DNA of 64,000 bases from assembly GCA_009767595.1 (NCBI GenBank), contig VSDK01012907.1, positions 838,134 through 902,133 on the forward strand, written 5' to 3'. Below, in pieces: positions 25,863-39,198 of this stretch. The notes below the pieces were generated by a model. That model did not search any database. It saw nothing but the letters and a program-made list of their open reading frames with translations, and had not been told where the DNA came from. The translations under genes were made by a program, and so were the position numbers. Within the stretch, counting starts at the first letter, position 1; each line of letters starts with the position of its first letter. This DNA is from Symbiodinium kawagutii (lineage: Eukaryota; Sar; Dinophyceae; Suessiales; Symbiodiniaceae).

Positions 25863-28800
25863 GTAGGGGAGAGGGAAGGGTGGGTGGTGAGTTGATGGTT
25901 GGTGATGGTTGGTGGTTGGTAATGATGGTGATGGTTGGTTGGTTGATAGTGATGGTTGGTGGTTAGGGTTAACAGTGGTTGATGGTTGATAATTGTGGTT
26001 GATGGTGGTTAATAGTGGCTATACTTGATGGTGATGGGTGGAATGGTTGATTATGATGGGATGGTTGATGATTGATTGATGATGATTGTATATGGTTAAT
26101 AGTGGTTGGTTAGGGATGGTTAATAGTAGTTGATGAATTTAATAGTAGTTGATGAATGGTTCCTCAGAAAGGGAAGGAACTGCGGGGGGAGGGAAGGGTG
26201 GGTGGTGGGAGCAACGGGATAGTGGTTGGTGGTTAGTGATGGTTGATAGTGGTTAATAGTGGTTATTGGTGAATAATTAGTGCTTAAAAGTGGCGATGGG
26301 GATGAGTGGTTGAAATGCAGCTATTCACGGCACCATTCACCTAGAGGAGTCAATGCTGTTGTTGGTGGTAGCAATATTTCTTGACATTGAAATGAGTGTT
26401 TCTCAAGTCAAAGGGGTGCCCCCCAAATCATCCAATATGAGTCATCTATAGTCGTAATAAATGAACTAAATCGGCCTTTTTCGGCGGTTCCCTATTGAAA
26501 AAAAGCGCCCATAGTTTTGCATTTACATATTGTGTGCATGTGTGCAAAGGTGGTCCAGCCATACCACCAGCGCATGTTTTCGCAGTTGAACTCACTGCTT
26601 AAGAACCAGAAACCAATGGTTGCTTCACCAAGCAAATGGTTGATGGTGGCGCAAAATGGTTGATGATTGTATGGTTAAGGATGGTTAATGGTGATTCATG
26701 GTGGTTAATGATGGTTGATGATGATTAATGATGGTTAATGATGATTCATGGTGGTTTATAATGGCATGGTTAATGATGGTTCGCAATGGCGGAGAATGGC
26801 TAGTAACGGTTAATGATTGGCAACTAGTCAATGATGGTTTACTATGGTTAATGACCATGAAACCATTGTTTTATGTAAGAACCATTAAGGTGCAAGGTAT
26901 CGGTTTCGAATGTGCACAACGAAAGTCATCAATCACTTTTGAAATCATCACAGGGCAGAGAATGCTAATGTTCCGGGAGTAAGCCTGCAGAATACTTGGA
27001 ATAAATTCCTTGTTTTGACCAGTGGAAGCTGCCCTCAGACATTCTGACATTCTCAAGTTCCAGCGACCAAAGATGCTGATCCATCATGGTTGAACTCAAC
27101 AGGATCGTCAATGATTGGAGTTAGCTCAACCCCATGGGGTTGTCCAAAGCCACGATGTAGCCCCAAAGCTGGTCATTTGTAGTGGTGAAACCACCAAATC
27201 ATAGAGACTCATAGGGGGTACCTCATTAATTGACAAGTCCATATGAAGAAAAGAAAACATTTTCCTTTGGAACTCCCCAACTCCCCAAAAATGGTGATGT
27301 CACGAAAAAGCATTAGTGATGCAATCAATGAACACTTAGTGATAAACAGTTCCTACACCAGTAGATACAATCAAGTGATATTGGATGCTAAAGATAGGGA
27401 TATACTCAACACCGCTGGGTCATCAACACCGGGTTCATCTACTAGGATTCCAGGATTACAACAAACGAACACTCTGACTGGATATAACCATTGGATTGCC
27501 GAAGTGACCACCAGCAATAGTGATATAGTCAGTGCAATCATGGGATAATCATTCATTGTAATCTACTATAGCTGCTTTGTGGTTTCAAGCATTTCTAAGT
27601 TTTCACCCGCATTATCAAATGGTTGGTTGGTTGAAAAACGTATGTTTCATAGGGGTTGAAACCCCCACCCACATAGGGACATAATCTGAGCAATCCAACG
27701 AATCAACACAACTCGCAGGATTGATCTACTTGCGCAATATCCAGGGGCTTGCTGTTGATGCGCTCCCCTAAGCTGAAGTTGGCTCGAGTCGTCGCACAGA
27801 AGGTACACCGATCACGGGCACGGACCTATGGTTGGGGCCAATCATGGGCAGTTGGTAGTTTCTCAAGCCAAATGGGACTCCCAAGTTATGAATGGTTTAT
27901 TAGTGATTATCAATGATTGAGGACTTGGATGACAAGTAGGGGTACCGCTACGACTTGAGAAACACCCAGTTGAATGATCAGACTTTTACTGGTTGATACC
28001 CATTCTTGTGGCTGATTGTCCCCTATTAGCAACCATGGTTGACCATCATTAACCCTTGTAAACGATATGCGATCCTTTCTGGTATATCATATAATGTTTA
28101 ATGATCATTGTGAATGATAATGTTTCAGGGGTATTGCCATGGATCTATGCCCGTGCTGTTGGCATCACGCCAGAAACTTGAGAGAGAACACATCCAAGGA
28201 TCAGCAAGAAAGCTATTAACCATCCATCTACAGTATCTATCTATTGATCCATCTAAGAACCTGAGAACCCAAGAACCTATCATAGACACCATATAGAACT
28301 CTTATCTAAAAAGCCATGAGATCAATTATAGGATCCTATGGAACCTATCCATCTACCCATGGATTCTTGCTACCCTTCACCGGTGTCCATGACACCATGG
28401 TTGCCATGGCTCAAAGATCAGCATGGTGATGAGATTGGAGGCGGAGAGTGGGGGTGTGACCGAAGCACGACTTGGACATTGAGCTGATGCCAATGAGATC
28501 CAATGAGTGATAGAAATTGTGGTCGCAGAATGTTAGCAAACATATCGATTTCTGCAATGGTTGGTTTTTTAAGACTATAAACGCTTGATGTTGGATAATT
28601 TGGGAGTACCCTCTATTTTGAGAAACCACCAAATGTTGGCAAACATAGGGAATTCTTGGCTGAAAAGCAACTTATTGACTGACATACATTGTTGAATAGG
28701 TGAAAATGTTTTAGAAAATCCGGGAGCAACTATTGTTGAATAATCAACATACTAGTGTAAGAAGTTGCTCCTTCATTTTCTGAAAGTTTCACCAACGACC

Positions 28801-31716
28801 AAAGACCGCCGACTGTTTTTTGACATCAGTGGTCAGGGTGTCGGTCATCTCACTCGAAACACTTGATGTGAAACTGGAACCGATACGGAAGAATCTAGAT
28901 ATGTGGTATTTGAATATGGAAGTACGATTATTCTATGGTGAAATATGGTTAGCAATAGGGGATTCCAATGATGATATAGCATTTGAATATGATGATATGG
29001 AAATACGGTATTGCATAGTGTTGCAAATCCAAATAATTCATAATGGATTCCAATATGGACATATCCATACATATCCTTTGATTGTAGTCTTGGAGTCCGA
29101 TCATTGTATTGATCTTTCGCATCCAAATTAATCTTATGGGAAATCATTTTGATATCATGCACTAAAAATTCTTAAATCAACCGTATTCCGGTTTCATTGG
29201 GAGAATTTCGGTGGATTAATAATGGATTCGAATCATGATTATTAACCGTTATTCACCATTATGATAACCATTGATTATAACCATATTAACTGGATGGCTT
29301 ATACCCACTAACTTAGGTTTTTAGTGTTTTTGGGATATGATTGATTTACCATTAATAACCACTAAAAATGTATATTTTTAGCAAGGGATCTAGTTCAGCC
29401 ACCAAGATAACCATTCATCATGGGTCATTTGCGCCCAATTTCTCAGCATCTCTGGGGCGCTTGCAAAGGCGAGGGGCACAATCTACCATGCCACTCGGGT
29501 CCACCGTGGTCGTTCTCCTGGTTCTCGTGGTGTGATCAGTTCACTGGTCCTGTGTAGAGAATCCACGGTTAATAATGATGAATGGATAAGGGTTCTAATC
29601 ATGATGGTTAATTGATGGATGATCTATTAATAATGATAATTGATCCATGGTTATAATCAATGGTGATAATAATGGTAAACAATAGTTGATAATGATTAGA
29701 ATCCGTTCTTAATCTACCGAAATTATCCTAGATGGTTAATAAGGTCTTTAAGCATGGTTAGTTGTATTGCTTGATACTGGTTTATAGGTAATGATGTTCA
29801 CAAGTTGTGATCCTGTTTTAACAATGATCAAATCCTGATGGTTTCTCAAGTCATAGGGTGTTCACCTTGGGTGCAGAGTATGGATGCGCAACCAGATGAT
29901 CAATGATTGGATTCCATTCAAATCATCAACAACTCTTGAAAGGCAACACGGCTGGTATAACATCGACTTTCTATTGGTTTGATTGAGAATTCATTTGATT
30001 AATACTGGGGGGTTCTCAAAATGAGAACCCCCAAGTTATGGATGGTTGATTACAATGAGTCATTAAACGCTTCGATGATAACTGGGGGTACCCCTATGAC
30101 TTGAGAAACCACCGTGACTTGATCATGGTTAAAACACGGTGATAACTTAAAACCATTATTAAGCACTAGTAACCATGAACCACCAGAATTATCCATGGTT
30201 ACAAGGAGTATTTACAACTATCAACCATTGGTTTGATTAGCCTGTTTTGAGAAACCACCAGTTTTAGCTATTGATAGACCATTAGTCCCAAGAAGTATCG
30301 ATTCTTCCCACGTTAAGCATGAATACAGAATGATTCCAGATTACTTAACAATAATCAACCATTATTTTTCACTACTACGAATTATTTACCACTATTGACC
30401 ATTGGTTTAGTTTCCATATCAACCGACTTATTATTTATCACTCTTACCATTATTAACCTTTATAAATATTCATTAACCCAATGATTAACCACTATTAAAC
30501 AATGATTATTATCTGGGGGTGGTACCGCTATTTACCATTGATTAACCACTATTAACCAGTTATTAACCACTACTATTAACAAATGATAACTGGGGCTACT
30601 CCTTTGCAAGAAACCACAGCCCTCCGCAGGATCTACTGGGTCGCGAACATGAGCTGCGACGACTCTTGAGTCACGTGCTTGGTTCGTGGATGGATTCATG
30701 GTGGATTCATGGTTGCTAAGACGATTAACCAATGGTTGATTTGGTGGTGTAACAGTGGTTAAAGGATGGTCAAGCCATGGTTTTTAAAAAGTAGTTAAAC
30801 TGCTGAATGAGTGATTTAACAGTGATAATCAACGGTGTACCAGCAAGAAATTGGTGGTTCAACGTTGGTGAATTAGTGGTGGTTTGACCATGGATAATTG
30901 ATGGTTCATGGTGGCTAAGTAGTAGTTGATTTTGGTTCACTAGTGGCTAAATAATGGTTGATTGTTGATTACTGGCTCATAGTGGTTAAGACTGGTTCAT
31001 ACTAGTGATCAATTCATGAATGGTGGTTGATGGTGGTCAATGATTTGCAATGGTTGGTTATATAACGGGGAATCATGGCAAATGGAATTTCGAATTAGCC
31101 GATGGTTAACAACTGTTGATTTTGAGGTTGAAAATGGTTGGGGACCGATGATGTGTAACACCGAGTAGTAGCCAACATTCGCCAAGAACAATGTGGTGGT
31201 TTCTCGAACTCAAAATAGAGAACCCCAGAAAGTGGTTGAGCAAGGATGATTTGGGGTGTCCCCTATTGTGAGAAACAGCCACTAATCCGCAAGTAAAGGT
31301 ACCCAAAGGCTTCAATGAATTGTACTGGAGGACAGCAATATTGGAAGGATCGCATCTGATCCACTTTATGGGGCCCCAGGGAGTACAACCCTGAGATGAT
31401 CGAATCGTGAGATCGCGACTGATGTCTTCAAGGTGGGGCCCCGAATCGTTCGCAAAGTTGGTTTATAACTAGGGTGACTACTAGGCAAATGGGAGATGTA
31501 ACATTTCTGGGTTTCCAAAATTTCAAGAAGCCACCAGTTCTGGACACTTTTCAGCTTTGTTCATACACTACGAACTATTAGGCAACCGTTGTCATTGTCG
31601 GATCAATGGCTGTACAATGTCACTATTGCTGATTAGTGTTGATCAAATATCCGGTTTTCTGTTGATTGGTGTCCCAAATCAGTGTTGTTCATTGCATTTT
31701 ATCGTTCATTCTTGAC

Positions 31717-31839
31717 CACTACTTGGATGTGCACCCCCGCTGAGTAAGTGGTCACTAGCCATGGTTTCTAGGGGTTATAAGCTACCTTATAGGGAGTAAC
31801 TAACCATGGCTATAGCCCCAGCTGCACATCCAAGTAGTG
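31717..31839. mobile_element. MITE-like repeat, family D
   Basis: CACTACTTGGATGTGCA at 31,717-31,733 is exactly complemented at 31,823-31,839 (17 bp arms). The second inverted layer, AGCCATGG / CCATGGCT, makes the interior largely self-complementary. It shares its ends with the copy at 14,593-14,702. Confidence 0.75.
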
Positions 31840-31998
31840 ATTCACTGAACCTTAAGGATTGGTAAATGGCCAGGCATGTCACGTGCCACGAAGTTTTCCT
31901 CGCTGAGGTTACGTGGTAGCTGCAGAGAATCACGTGCCATGGCTGGGGAGTGTGAGCTACGAGGCTGGGCTTATAGTATCAACCAACAGTGGTTGATC

Positions 31999-32101
31999 TG
32001 GTGGTTTCTCAAAATGGGGGTACCCCAAAATTGGTTGGTTTATTGCTATAAATGACTACTATTGGATGATTTGGGGGGTCCGCTATTTTGAGAAACTACC
32101 A
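31999..32101. mobile_element. MITE-like repeat, family C
   Basis: The best-preserved member: TGGTGGTTTCTCAAAATGGG at the left end and TATTTTGAGAAACTACCA at the right. GGTACCCC / GGGGGGTCC form a second inverted layer. Confidence 0.75.
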
Positions 32102-32449
32102 TACAGCTAGTAACCCATGAATGGTGAATACTATTAATCAATGCATAAGTGGTTAGTAAGTTGGTTAATAGTGGTTACTGGTGGTAAATACTTGATCAAA
32201 TAGTGGTTAATCGTGGTTGATACTGGCTAGAAGTTGGTCAATAAGCCATTTAATTCTACCGGTTGGTGGTTTTAAGCATTGCCTATTTTCCCCTGTGATT
32301 ATTAAGAAATGGTTGGTTGACTAATACTTTTCATAGGGGTTGGAACCTCAACAAGATCTGCAGGTGCTTGAAGCAGTCAAACCTTGGCCTTGGCTTCAGG
32401 AGATGATCGCACATTGTGCCACTCGTGCATGAGTTAGTGGCTGCTAATT

Positions 32450-32564
32450 TGGCTATGGGTCAATATTAACCAACCACTAATGGTGATTATTACCCAACAA
32501 ACTATAGGGAAAACAATGGTTAATGATAGGGGAACCAGGGGTACAGGGTTTTGACCCACAGCCA
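32450..32564 (+). mobile_element. MITE-like repeat, family B
   Basis: Full copy with TGGCTATGGGTCAATATTAA at the left and TTTTGACCCACAGCCA at the right. It directly abuts the decayed coding stretch that starts at about 32,566, so it may have inserted into the edge of that retroelement. Confidence 0.7.
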
Positions 32565-32565
32565 T

Positions 32566-33243
32566 TTGATGTTGTTGGCTATGCCCAAAGATTTCGCTGA
32601 AGCAGTGTACAACCTGCTGCGTCGAATAAAGTGTTGGGATGAGCGCTTCGAAGGTGTGGTCCAGATTGCACACCGTTTCAGATTATTTGGGGATCGCAGA
32701 GATCAAGCTGCACACTTGCTCCTCAAATTCGGGAGATGCACTCGACGTCGTGAAGACTGATTGGACCAATGATGCCAATTCGCGCTTGAGGCTTCGCGCT
32801 TTCAAAGTGAACCCAATCGATGGGTTGCGTGGAACTAGGGCTCTATTGGTAGACGAAGTGCTCGGTCATGGCATCAATCAGGCACTTTTAGTAAAGTTGA
32901 GATCTTGGTTCTTCCTGAGTGTAGGTTGCCAACCATAACTCCCGACGAGTGGTCAGCGGTTACAAGTTTCTTGTTTAGTCTTGAATGGAAAGTGGATCCG
33001 GAAACATCCACGTCCTTCATTGAGCTTGCTTACTTAGCATATCATCAGGATGTTAAAATTGTAACTTGCCAAACCCCTTCAGAGTTTGCATCCTGCATTA
33101 GGAAAATGATCACTTTCTTTAACCGTCATTCGGTTCTTTCATTAGTGCCTGGCCCGGTTCAAAGGCGAATGAAATCAAATGGAGAACCCACCCCAGTGGG
33201 TGCATCCAGGGCTTTGAGCCAAGATTTCCCCTTTGTGCGTTGA
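32566..33243 (+). pseudogene. decayed retroelement-like coding remnant
   Basis: Three plus-strand open segments in different frames (about 32,566-32,760, 32,639-32,938 and 32,905-33,243) form one protein-like stretch with shifts between them. The last segment reads as a Trp-containing helix (PDEWSAVTSFLFSLEWKV) followed by SFIELAYLAYHQ. I associate that pattern with the C-terminal region of LINE-type polyproteins in dinoflagellate genomes; this is recollection, not a search. The final segment ends at a TGA at 33,241. The frame breaks indicate decay. Homology is uncertain. Confidence 0.4.
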
Positions 33244-34552
33244 AGCATTTGGCATGCGACATGCAATCGCGTGGGTATAAATTAGCTGCCTTAAATTGCG
33301 TTTGGTAAACTTTTTAACCTTCACGAGCACTTGCTGGCAGTCTCTTTCTGCAGTTGTTCCAGTGTCCCGAGGGTATCTTTGTTTTCTGTGTCGATACAGA
33401 AGTTTCGATGCAGCTGTCGCGGCGTGAGTCGGATGGGCAGTGGGAAGAGAGAAACCACCAACCAGACTGGTTCTATCATGTCACGTCTACCATTTGCCTT
33501 AGTTACCTTAGCTATAAACCAACTTAGCTAACGATTCGGGGCCCCACCGTGTACGCCAGTGATTGCTTAGTGATGGCTACCCTCTGGTAAACTAACATGG
33601 CAATAGAAAATCAACCCAAAAGGGATGATCTGCCAGGGGTTTTCCGAACAAAATGCTTGCGGGTAATTGATGGTTGATACAGGTTGATACTAGTTGATGG
33701 TTGATATGTCAGCGATTGTTCAGTCGTAGCTTGTCCATTGATGGTTGATACATGCTGATACTAGTTGATGCTTGATAGGCGAGTGATAGTTGGGCCGGTG
33801 ATGGTCAATGATGGTTGATACTAGGTGATGGTTGGTGGTTGGTTGTGTTGCTGGGAACACTCTTCATTTCCAAGATGTTTCCAGACTCATTCCACAGATA
33901 GCGCCTTTCCTGTTCCAAGGTTTGGTTGAACAGGTCCTTTTAGTTTTCACCGCAGGAAACCAATTTTCCATCAACACCCGCAACAGGAAGCACATGCAAC
34001 AATAATTTGAAGTATAGAAGACGCGGGTTTATCAAAATAAGGGACGCCAAAGAAATGGTTGGTTTATTCATAAACAATGTCTGATATGGGATGATCACTT
34101 GGGGTACCCCTATGACTTGCGAAACCACCTTATCGGCATGGTTCAACATTGACCAATCAATAGGCAGTAGTTCACACCCCAGCAGCTCTACTCCGTCGAT
34201 GTTCACCAGGGGTCCGGAAATTGCTGACCGCTAAATTGCCTTGTTTCTGCAAACACAGCTGTTTCAAAAGCACATTTCACATTTGAGCACCTGTTTTTTC
34301 ACCAGATATGCATTTTCTGTGCCTGTCGTGTTGTAAAGTTGATGGATAAACCCATGTCCCAAATGCGCAAAGAGCGAGAATGTGGGATCGTTAGCAACAA
34401 CAAGAAATGGATACAATGGCAAGAACCTGGATACAACATGATACAACCAGCCAAGATACGGGGATAGCAAGTGCTTGATCGACATTGGCAGTCCAACTCC
34501 ACTCTGTAATCACGAAGCTAGCACTGGTACTTTAACATAGCACATACATATG

Positions 34553-34583
<31 letters not shown>

Positions 34584-34689
34584 GATACATAGATCTATAT
34601 ATGTGTATGTGCATTTGTATTTATATGTAAAGATATACATATAAATTCTGTCATATATATTTTTTTTTCAAATATGTACGCAGATACAT

Positions 34690-34962
34690 AGCCAATCATC
34701 ACCATCATCATCATCATCAACAACAACCATGAATCATCAATCACCAATCACCAATCACCAATCATCATCATCATCATCATCATCGTCATCATCATCATCA
34801 TCATCATCATCGTCATCATCGTCATCATCATCATCATCATCGCCAACATCAACATCCTCATCATCATCCTCGTCGTCATCCTCATCGTCATCCTCATCCT
34901 CATCGTCATCCTGATCGTCATCATCATCGCCACCATCATCATCATCATCATCATCATCATCG

Positions 34963-35002
<40 letters not shown>

Positions 35003-35031
35003 TTTCATCGTCATCATCGTCATCCTCATCC

Positions 35032-35078
<47 letters not shown>

Positions 35079-35080
35079 AC
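34690..35080. repeat. long TCA/TCG/TCC trinucleotide microsatellite
   Basis: About 390 bp of (TCA)n interspersed with TCG and TCC, ending in a cleaner (CATCGT)n hexamer run at about 35,030-35,078. It produces poly-Ser on the plus strand and poly-Asp or poly-Met open frames on the minus strand (up to 193 codons). These are repeat artefacts, not genes. Confidence 0.9.
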
Positions 35081-37943
35081 CACATATTTGAATCTGATGT
35101 ACACATGATGCTCTGTTGCATGTGGATTTGCTGTAGGCATGTATTTTTGCGCATGTGACGGTGTATGTGCGTAGATGCCGTAGTTCACCCTTGCAAAACT
35201 TTGCCCTGCAAGTTTTGATGGCTGAGAAGCATGAAAGCAGAGCGGCACACGTGTGTGTTCCTTCATCTATTTGTTGAACAAATTTGTCGACCCACTTTCT
35301 CGGAATTAGGATTCCTGCAAGCATTCTATTGACCAAAGCGAATGTAAAAATAGGACCTGCAGTGTGTGGCGACGCCTTCCAGGCATAGATGTTGGATTTG
35401 AAGACTGGTACCCAAGCGTTCTCTTCTTACTTTGCACATGTGCTCATAGACTTAGCAGCTGTGCGTCTCATGGGCCATGGGGCAAGGCATCATGTTGGGG
35501 ACAGAACGCCAGTGCGCGCAATCAGAAGGCAAGAAACTCCTTACAAAAACACGGCAAGGACCCTTGTTACCGTAACGCGCATGACCACGCACGCTTTCCG
35601 CAACAAATAGACTGGGCAAAGTATTTGCCACGAAAGTCCTTCGCCCATTTCCCATGCCAGGTCTCAGTTTTCACGCGCTAGGGCTTGCCGGGGCAGCTTC
35701 AGGAAAACGCTCGGAATTTCAAATACAGCGTGCCTTAAATTAAACCAAGGCGCCTCCAAGCTTTGCGGCTGGCCAAAACGCCCGCGCGACCGCTACGCCT
35801 AGATCTTTGTAAACAGGGCAAGGCAAGCCTCATTTGGACAAGGGCCCCATTGAATGATAAGGGCCTTGGCAAACTGTGAGTAAAGTGGCTTATCCGAGAT
35901 CAAAATTGGATTCAAATCTAGCTGCCAATTTTGCCACGACGGCTTCTGGTTTCGCAATGTAAACGCAAACGCCCGTTGAAGCCAACCGCTTGGCCTGCTT
36001 AGAAGGGATGTGCCGCGCAAAGTGACACGCAAGGACGCAAGTTCCGGCATAGAATGGTGACACAAGGGGAAGCGCATGGAAAAGCGTCCATTTTGAGAAC
36101 GCACCTTGGCCCCCAAATGGCTTTGACTGACGCTGAGTCAAGGAAACGCGCAGGCTTTCCTACAGCCCGGCGTGTGTGCATTTGTTCACCGCTCAAACAC
36201 AGTAAAGTGAGCGAAGCAATGCACTTGACAACATGTCAGTGGGATGATGATACATTTTCATTGGTTGTTCGGGCTATTTCCACCACTTGGCATGACAGTA
36301 GCTGCCATGATGGCACTTGCGGCGAAATTGTTGCTGTTCTGCTTTGTTGCGTTGCTTTTTTGAAGCGTGATGATTCAGGACCAGCCACTACTAGCAATTG
36401 CTTATTGAAAGCAAACAGTAGAAACAATAGTTACCATCGCCCCTTAGCAATCATCATTGGTATTTTTCATGGACAGTAATATACCGATTTTTTACCAATC
36501 AATAACAACCATTAATTTCCCTCAGCAACCAATATTTGAAGGAAAAATTTCCAGGGAACCTTTAGATGGTGGCCAAAAACCCGGGTTCCCCAGGTTCGGT
36601 TTTCCCATCAACCAACTTGATCAACCTTCAACCGTCAGTCCTCGTTATGCAGTCAAAATTATGAACCCCGAAAATCATCAGATCTGAGCCTCAACCCCTA
36701 AAATGATCATTGACAATGCACATTGATTATGCACCAATGGTTTTTGGGGATGGCTTGACCCACAACTCTCCACCGAGGTCAATGTGGTCACCAGGGGCGA
36801 TGTGAGCTCTTTGGGTGGTTTCCTCTTCAGCCAGCCATCCTTTGTGAGGACGCCACAACCTGGTGATACGTCAGAGGGCATCGAGTTTCAATGTCGGGGG
36901 CTGCCCAATTGATGATTCTTTCTGGTAAGTATATGAAGGGGGTCTCTTATCATAGGGAACCCCTCAAAATGGTTGTTTGATTAGACTAGATGGTGAATAT
37001 TGGATGATTTGGGGGGTCCCTTTTTTGAGGAACCACCATATGAAGCCGAAACAGTATTCAGGACGACGCGCGGATCAATTGAGTTTACCATTTTCACTTT
37101 GGCAAGCTGCAAATGGAGCCGATCTTACTTTCAGGTTACCTTGGCGGAATGGTATGGTCCAACACGGCGTAATCAAAGAATTGGACACCCAAAGCACTTC
37201 ATAGGATGACCTCCACTGATGAATGGTTCAGCGAATAATCTGTGGACTCCCCGTCAGACGGTGACATGATGCTACTGCTTCATGTCCGAGCAGGTGGCAG
37301 AACGTCGATTTTCATGGATAGCATTGTCATGTTCAACATGTATCAGCATTATTGGTTGACTGTTTGGTTTCTTCAAACATTTTTTCCACAGTTTATCATA
37401 GGCGTTGCAACCACCAACCAGTTGATCATCGACAAGAACGGTTGATACTTCCGTATACCAATGGTCAATGACAATGGACGCAACAAGGATGATAAATGAG
37501 CATCCAACCAAACATATCAACAGATGTTGGTCATTTAGTTGTTGGTTCCAAAAAAAGTTTCGTCCTCAACAACTGTGGGAGTTGTTTGATTAATATTTTT
37601 GGGATGGTGCAAACTAACCACCAACTAGTCATATGTTTGCACCCTGGTGAACATCCCACAGATGACCAAACTGGTCGGGCTGTTGGGATCTTCATTTGCC
37701 CTTTTTTGGATGGTTAAGATTGACCCACAACTAAACCTTGATCCTTGTTTGCAATGGTTGGTTCATTGACCTTTATTTCGGGGATGGGTTATATCCACCA
37801 ACCCGTAATGATCAGTATTGATCATTATAATCCACATTAACCATGTTGATCAATTATAATCAATATTGACATCAGTATTCATATCATTATGTTCTTGCAG
37901 GAAAGATCAATATGAACCGGTAATGATCATCATAATCAGTATT

Positions 37944-38079
37944 AATGGCTACCCAGGATGAAGCTAAACCCCTGGTTGATTAACTAGGAAAGTTCCCATG
38001 GCTTAATGGAAAACCAAGGCTTTTAGGGGATACCCCCTATTAATAAGCCAGGGGTTTAGCTTCATCCTGGGTAGCCATT
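37944..38079. mobile_element. MITE-like repeat, family E (32-bp perfect inverted repeat)
   Basis: The first 32 bp (AATGGCTACCCAGGATGAAG...) are complemented without mismatch by 38,048-38,079, giving a 136-bp element. It is the most perfect inverted repeat in the host part and so perhaps the most recently active. The interior also pairs partly (GGTTTTCCATTAAGCC with its surroundings). Confidence 0.85.
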
Positions 38080-38673
38080 CATCACGACTTCGCTTTGCCA
38101 ACGTATGTTGACCATCCATCATCATCAGGAGCGTCCAAAGCTGCTTGGCTACCAAGCAACTTCCTCCTTTGATCCTCGAAGGCAGGGAGCAGCAGCGACA
38201 ATACGTGGGTTATGACGCGAATCATGCGACGGATGACGTTGATGACGTTGTTCCATGGTGACTTTTTGTTATTGAGTGGCCCCTCACCTGCTATGTAATG
38301 GTTATCTCATGGTTATTTGATGGCTATTCAATGGTGACCTATGGTTACTTAAGGGCCATTCACTGGCAAATAGTCTTTGCTGGTGGTTCTTTATTAGCTA
38401 TTTCATGGTGATACAGTGCCTGTGCTGTGGTTTCATACATTCAGTTTTCTCTAGTAACTTCCCAACTGGCAAGTTGACTGATATGGTTTATCCTGGGGGT
38501 GGTTCAGCCACCAACCAGCAATGATCATCATCGATTATCAATAATTACAAGCATAGTATATAATCTATTGACCATCATTAACCATGATTATAGGGGGCGT
38601 TCAACCACCAACCAGCAATAGTGATACAAGGATATAAACCGTAGCTGGGGCAGTCGAAGTTTTGACTTGAAGA

Positions 38674-39198
38674 GTGCAAAACCATTATGGCCATGGAAAT
38701 GATGGAGAGCATGCAGAGCACTATGTTGCCAACATCATGGCATTGATTGGATTGTGGGTATGCTGGATTCGCTTTGTGGACCAGCTGGCCTGGGAACATT
38801 TGCCCTTGTTCTGCACCTTTGTTCGCGCGATGGAGCCACAGATGGCGCTGGATATTGGTAAAGTCTTGTTGAACCCAGGCATGGAGGATGCCAAACCTGA
38901 GCCCACCAACGACGTAAAAGACAAGCATGCCTCCTTTCGAACGCGTTGGAGAATCAGATTCGTGCAGGAGCGTCAAAGGTTGTGGAGGGCATCCTGAGTT
39001 TGACTGGTAGACACTTAGGCACAACGTCTGTGTACACAGGTAGACGAGGAGGAAAGAAAGGCAGAGGTCGAAGACGCATACGAGATCTACCTCACCCAGG
39101 ATGAGGCCACGCAGAAGTGGATGAAGGAGTGGCTGTTGACAAACCTAGCACGTACTGGGCAAGGTGCTGCGACGACCCAGCTGCTTGCTGATCGATGA
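38674..39198 (+). CDS. candidate exons or broken gene, unknown protein
   Basis: This is a GC-richer coding-like stretch. The last part, 39,040-39,198, follows TGTACACAG and reads 52 codons to a TGA (begins VDEEERKAEV, contains AYEIYLTQDEATQKWMKEWL). It looks like a real charged helical C-terminus. Upstream, two overlapping frames look plausible (one containing VCWIRFVDQLAWEHLPLFC, the other LENQIRAGASKVVEGILS), so either an exon junction or a frameshift lies at about 38,930-39,000. I cannot tell a spliced gene from a pseudogene. No family is recognised. Confidence 0.35.

Larger units (their letters stand above)
25863..32565. other. probable intron: repeat-word DNA with MITE-like copies
   Basis: Degenerate TGGTTGATGGTTAATGATGG tracts (25.9-26.3 and 26.6-26.9 kb), several family C elements, a family A copy (27.57 kb) and one family D element. 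The open frame at 28,820-29,131 has an antisense partner and no domain. No gene is supported. Confidence 0.5.
33244..38670. other. non-coding host DNA with microsatellites
   Basis: It contains family C copies at about 34,030-34,130 and 36,939-37,038, a family A copy (37,352-37,421), the family E hairpin (37,944-38,079), an AT-repeat patch (34,556-34,584) and the large CAT/CGT microsatellite (34,690-35,080). The GC-rich patch at 35.1-36.2 kb has overlapping open frames on both strands and no recognised domain; an exon there cannot be excluded. Confidence 0.5.

Noticed and set aside
34748..35336. Minus-strand open frames of 172-193 codons (poly-Asp, poly-Met)
   Set aside because: Produced by the trinucleotide microsatellite; no non-repeat coding signal.
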